A DNA stretch of 5,831 bases from an uncultured Devosia sp. (GTDB lineage: Bacteria; Pseudomonadota; Alphaproteobacteria; Rhizobiales; Devosiaceae). The position numbers and the translations under genes were made by a program. The DNA lies in contig CAJYKO010000380.1 of the NCBI GenBank assembly GCA_913775215.1, forward strand, positions 1 to 5,831. Direction: 5' to 3'. Below the pieces are notes generated by a model. That model did no database searches and was not told the origin of the DNA. It saw nothing but the letters and a program-made list of their open reading frames with translations. Below are positions 5,099-5,831 of this stretch, piece by piece (the stretch's first letter is position 1; each line of letters begins with the position of its first letter).

Positions 5099-5831
5099 TC
5101 ATGCCGTGCTGTCCAGGGAGACCATCAGATTGGCGAGCAGCGCCGTCCGTGGCGCCAGGCTGCTGACCAGGATATGTTCGTCGAAGGTGTGGGCGCCGGC
5201 GCCATCCGCCCCGAGCCCGTCGAGGGTCGGAACGCCGAGGGCAGCGGTGAAATTGCCGTCCGAACCGCCGCCAGTCACCATGCCTTCCAACGTGATGCCG
5301 AGGTCGGCTGCGATCTGGGCCGTATGATCGAAGAGCCGACGTCCCTCCTCGCTTTGAGCAAACGGCGGACGGTTGAGTTCGCCCGAGATCTCGAAGCTGA
5401 TGTCGGGATCGACCGGCGTCATCGCTCGGATCGTGTCGATCACCTCGGCGGCGATCGCCGCGTCTGGGAGGCGCAGATCGAGCTGCAGGCGGCATTCGGC
5501 CGGAATTGTGTTGCGACCGGTGCCGCCGTGGATCGTGCCGGTCGTCACGGTGATGCCGCGGACCGGATCGTTCAGCGCCTCGAGCTCCAGCACCAGGCGG
5601 GCGGCGGCACGGATCGCCGAGCGGCCATCAAGCGGCCGCACGCCCGCATGCGAGGCACGGCCGCGAACAACGATGTCGAACATGCCGACGCCCTTGCGGG
5701 CCGTAACGATCTTGCCGCCATCGCGGGCCGACTCGACGACGAGCGCATAGGCCGCCTTACGGGCAAATTCCTCGATCAGCGGCCGGGAGCTCTTCGAGCC
5801 GACTTCCTCGTCCGGAACGATGAGCAGGTCG
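5099..5831 (-). CDS. M20-family zinc metallopeptidase, carboxypeptidase G2-like (partial, 5' end outside window)
   Basis: The frame runs from TGA at 5099 to the right edge, giving 243 visible residues. About one third of the protein (N-terminus, first metal-binding His-x-Asp) lies beyond the window. The catalytic DEEVGS motif is at visible residues 7-12, with Glu8 as the likely general base and Glu9 as a zinc ligand. A further acidic ligand is in VVESARDG (Glu33). The dimerisation/lid domain begins around ARKGVGMFDIVVRGRASHAG, with the conserved His61. NTIP (107-110), GGGSDGN (187-193) and the last zinc-ligand His214 in GAHTFDE follow. These blocks match the glutamate carboxypeptidase/CPG2-like M20A branch, which cleaves an N-acyl or C-terminal amino acid (often glutamate). 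An ATG at 5683 lies in mid-domain and is not the start. It is upstream in the same operon as the permease and dehydrogenase. The actual substrate is unknown. Confidence 0.9.
   Translation of the reverse strand, partial: DLLIVPDEEVGSKSSRPLIEEFARKAAYALVVESARDGGKIVTARKGVGMFDIVVRGRASHAGVRPLDGRSAIRAAARLVLELEALNDPVRGITVTTGTIHGGTGRNTIPAECRLQLDLRLPDAAIAAEVIDTIRAMTPVDPDISFEISGELNRPPFAQSEEGRRLFDHTAQIAADLGITLEGMVTGGGSDGNFTAALGVPTLDGLGADGAGAHTFDEHILVSSLAPRTALLANLMVSLDSTA

Noticed and set aside
4456..5166. 236-codon plus-strand open frame opposite the permease
   Set aside because: The translation is rich in Gln, Asp and His with no recognisable domain, as expected from the complement of a hydrophobic membrane protein gene.
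5046..5495. 149-codon minus-strand frame within the peptidase gene
   Set aside because: The Arg-rich translation is the +1 frame shadow of the M20 peptidase, which carries intact catalytic motifs in its own frame.

Overview
The window looks like an accessory stretch of an alphaproteobacterial genome, probably Rhizobiales-like. That placement is inferred from gene style and a GC-rich backbone, not from any marker gene. Three blocks of different origin are joined here.

Left block (1-2274, + strand): the downstream half of a His-Xaa-Ser (Hxs) peptide-maturation cassette. It holds the C-terminus of a radical SAM maturase (most likely HxsC), the substrate-like protein HxsA, a small membrane-anchored Hxs accessory protein (TIGR03982-like), and a periplasmic MauG-like di-heme protein (TIGR03981-like). 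HxsA has a signal peptide, five tandem His-x-Ser units and a peptidoglycan-binding domain. All four reading frames overlap their neighbours (11, 26 and 17 bp), so they form one translationally coupled operon. The layout suggests two-stage maturation: radical SAM chemistry on HxsA in the cytoplasm, then export and heme-dependent oxidation in the periplasm. The families are defined in the protein-family literature, but as far as I know the modification and its purpose are not established. This is the most exciting content of the window.

Middle block (2279-3284): a complete IS6-family insertion sequence with 14-bp terminal repeats and an intact DDE transposase. It lies 4 bp after the di-heme gene's stop codon. 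It lacks matching 8-bp flanking duplications, and its right end directly abuts the truncated, frameshifted 3' end of another integrase-type transposase gene. This looks like an IS6-mediated deletion or rearrangement junction.

Right block (3273-5831, - strand, clearly GC-richer): a chromosomal-style catabolic operon transcribed toward the IS. The gene order is M20 metallopeptidase (5' end outside the window), then a TauE/SafE-type permease, then an Ldh_2-family NAD(P)-dependent 2-hydroxyacid dehydrogenase. The dehydrogenase's last codons overlap the transposase remnant. The natural substrate cannot be fixed from sequence; sulfolactate-type chemistry is one possibility.

No tRNA, rRNA, CRISPR array or replication origin was seen.
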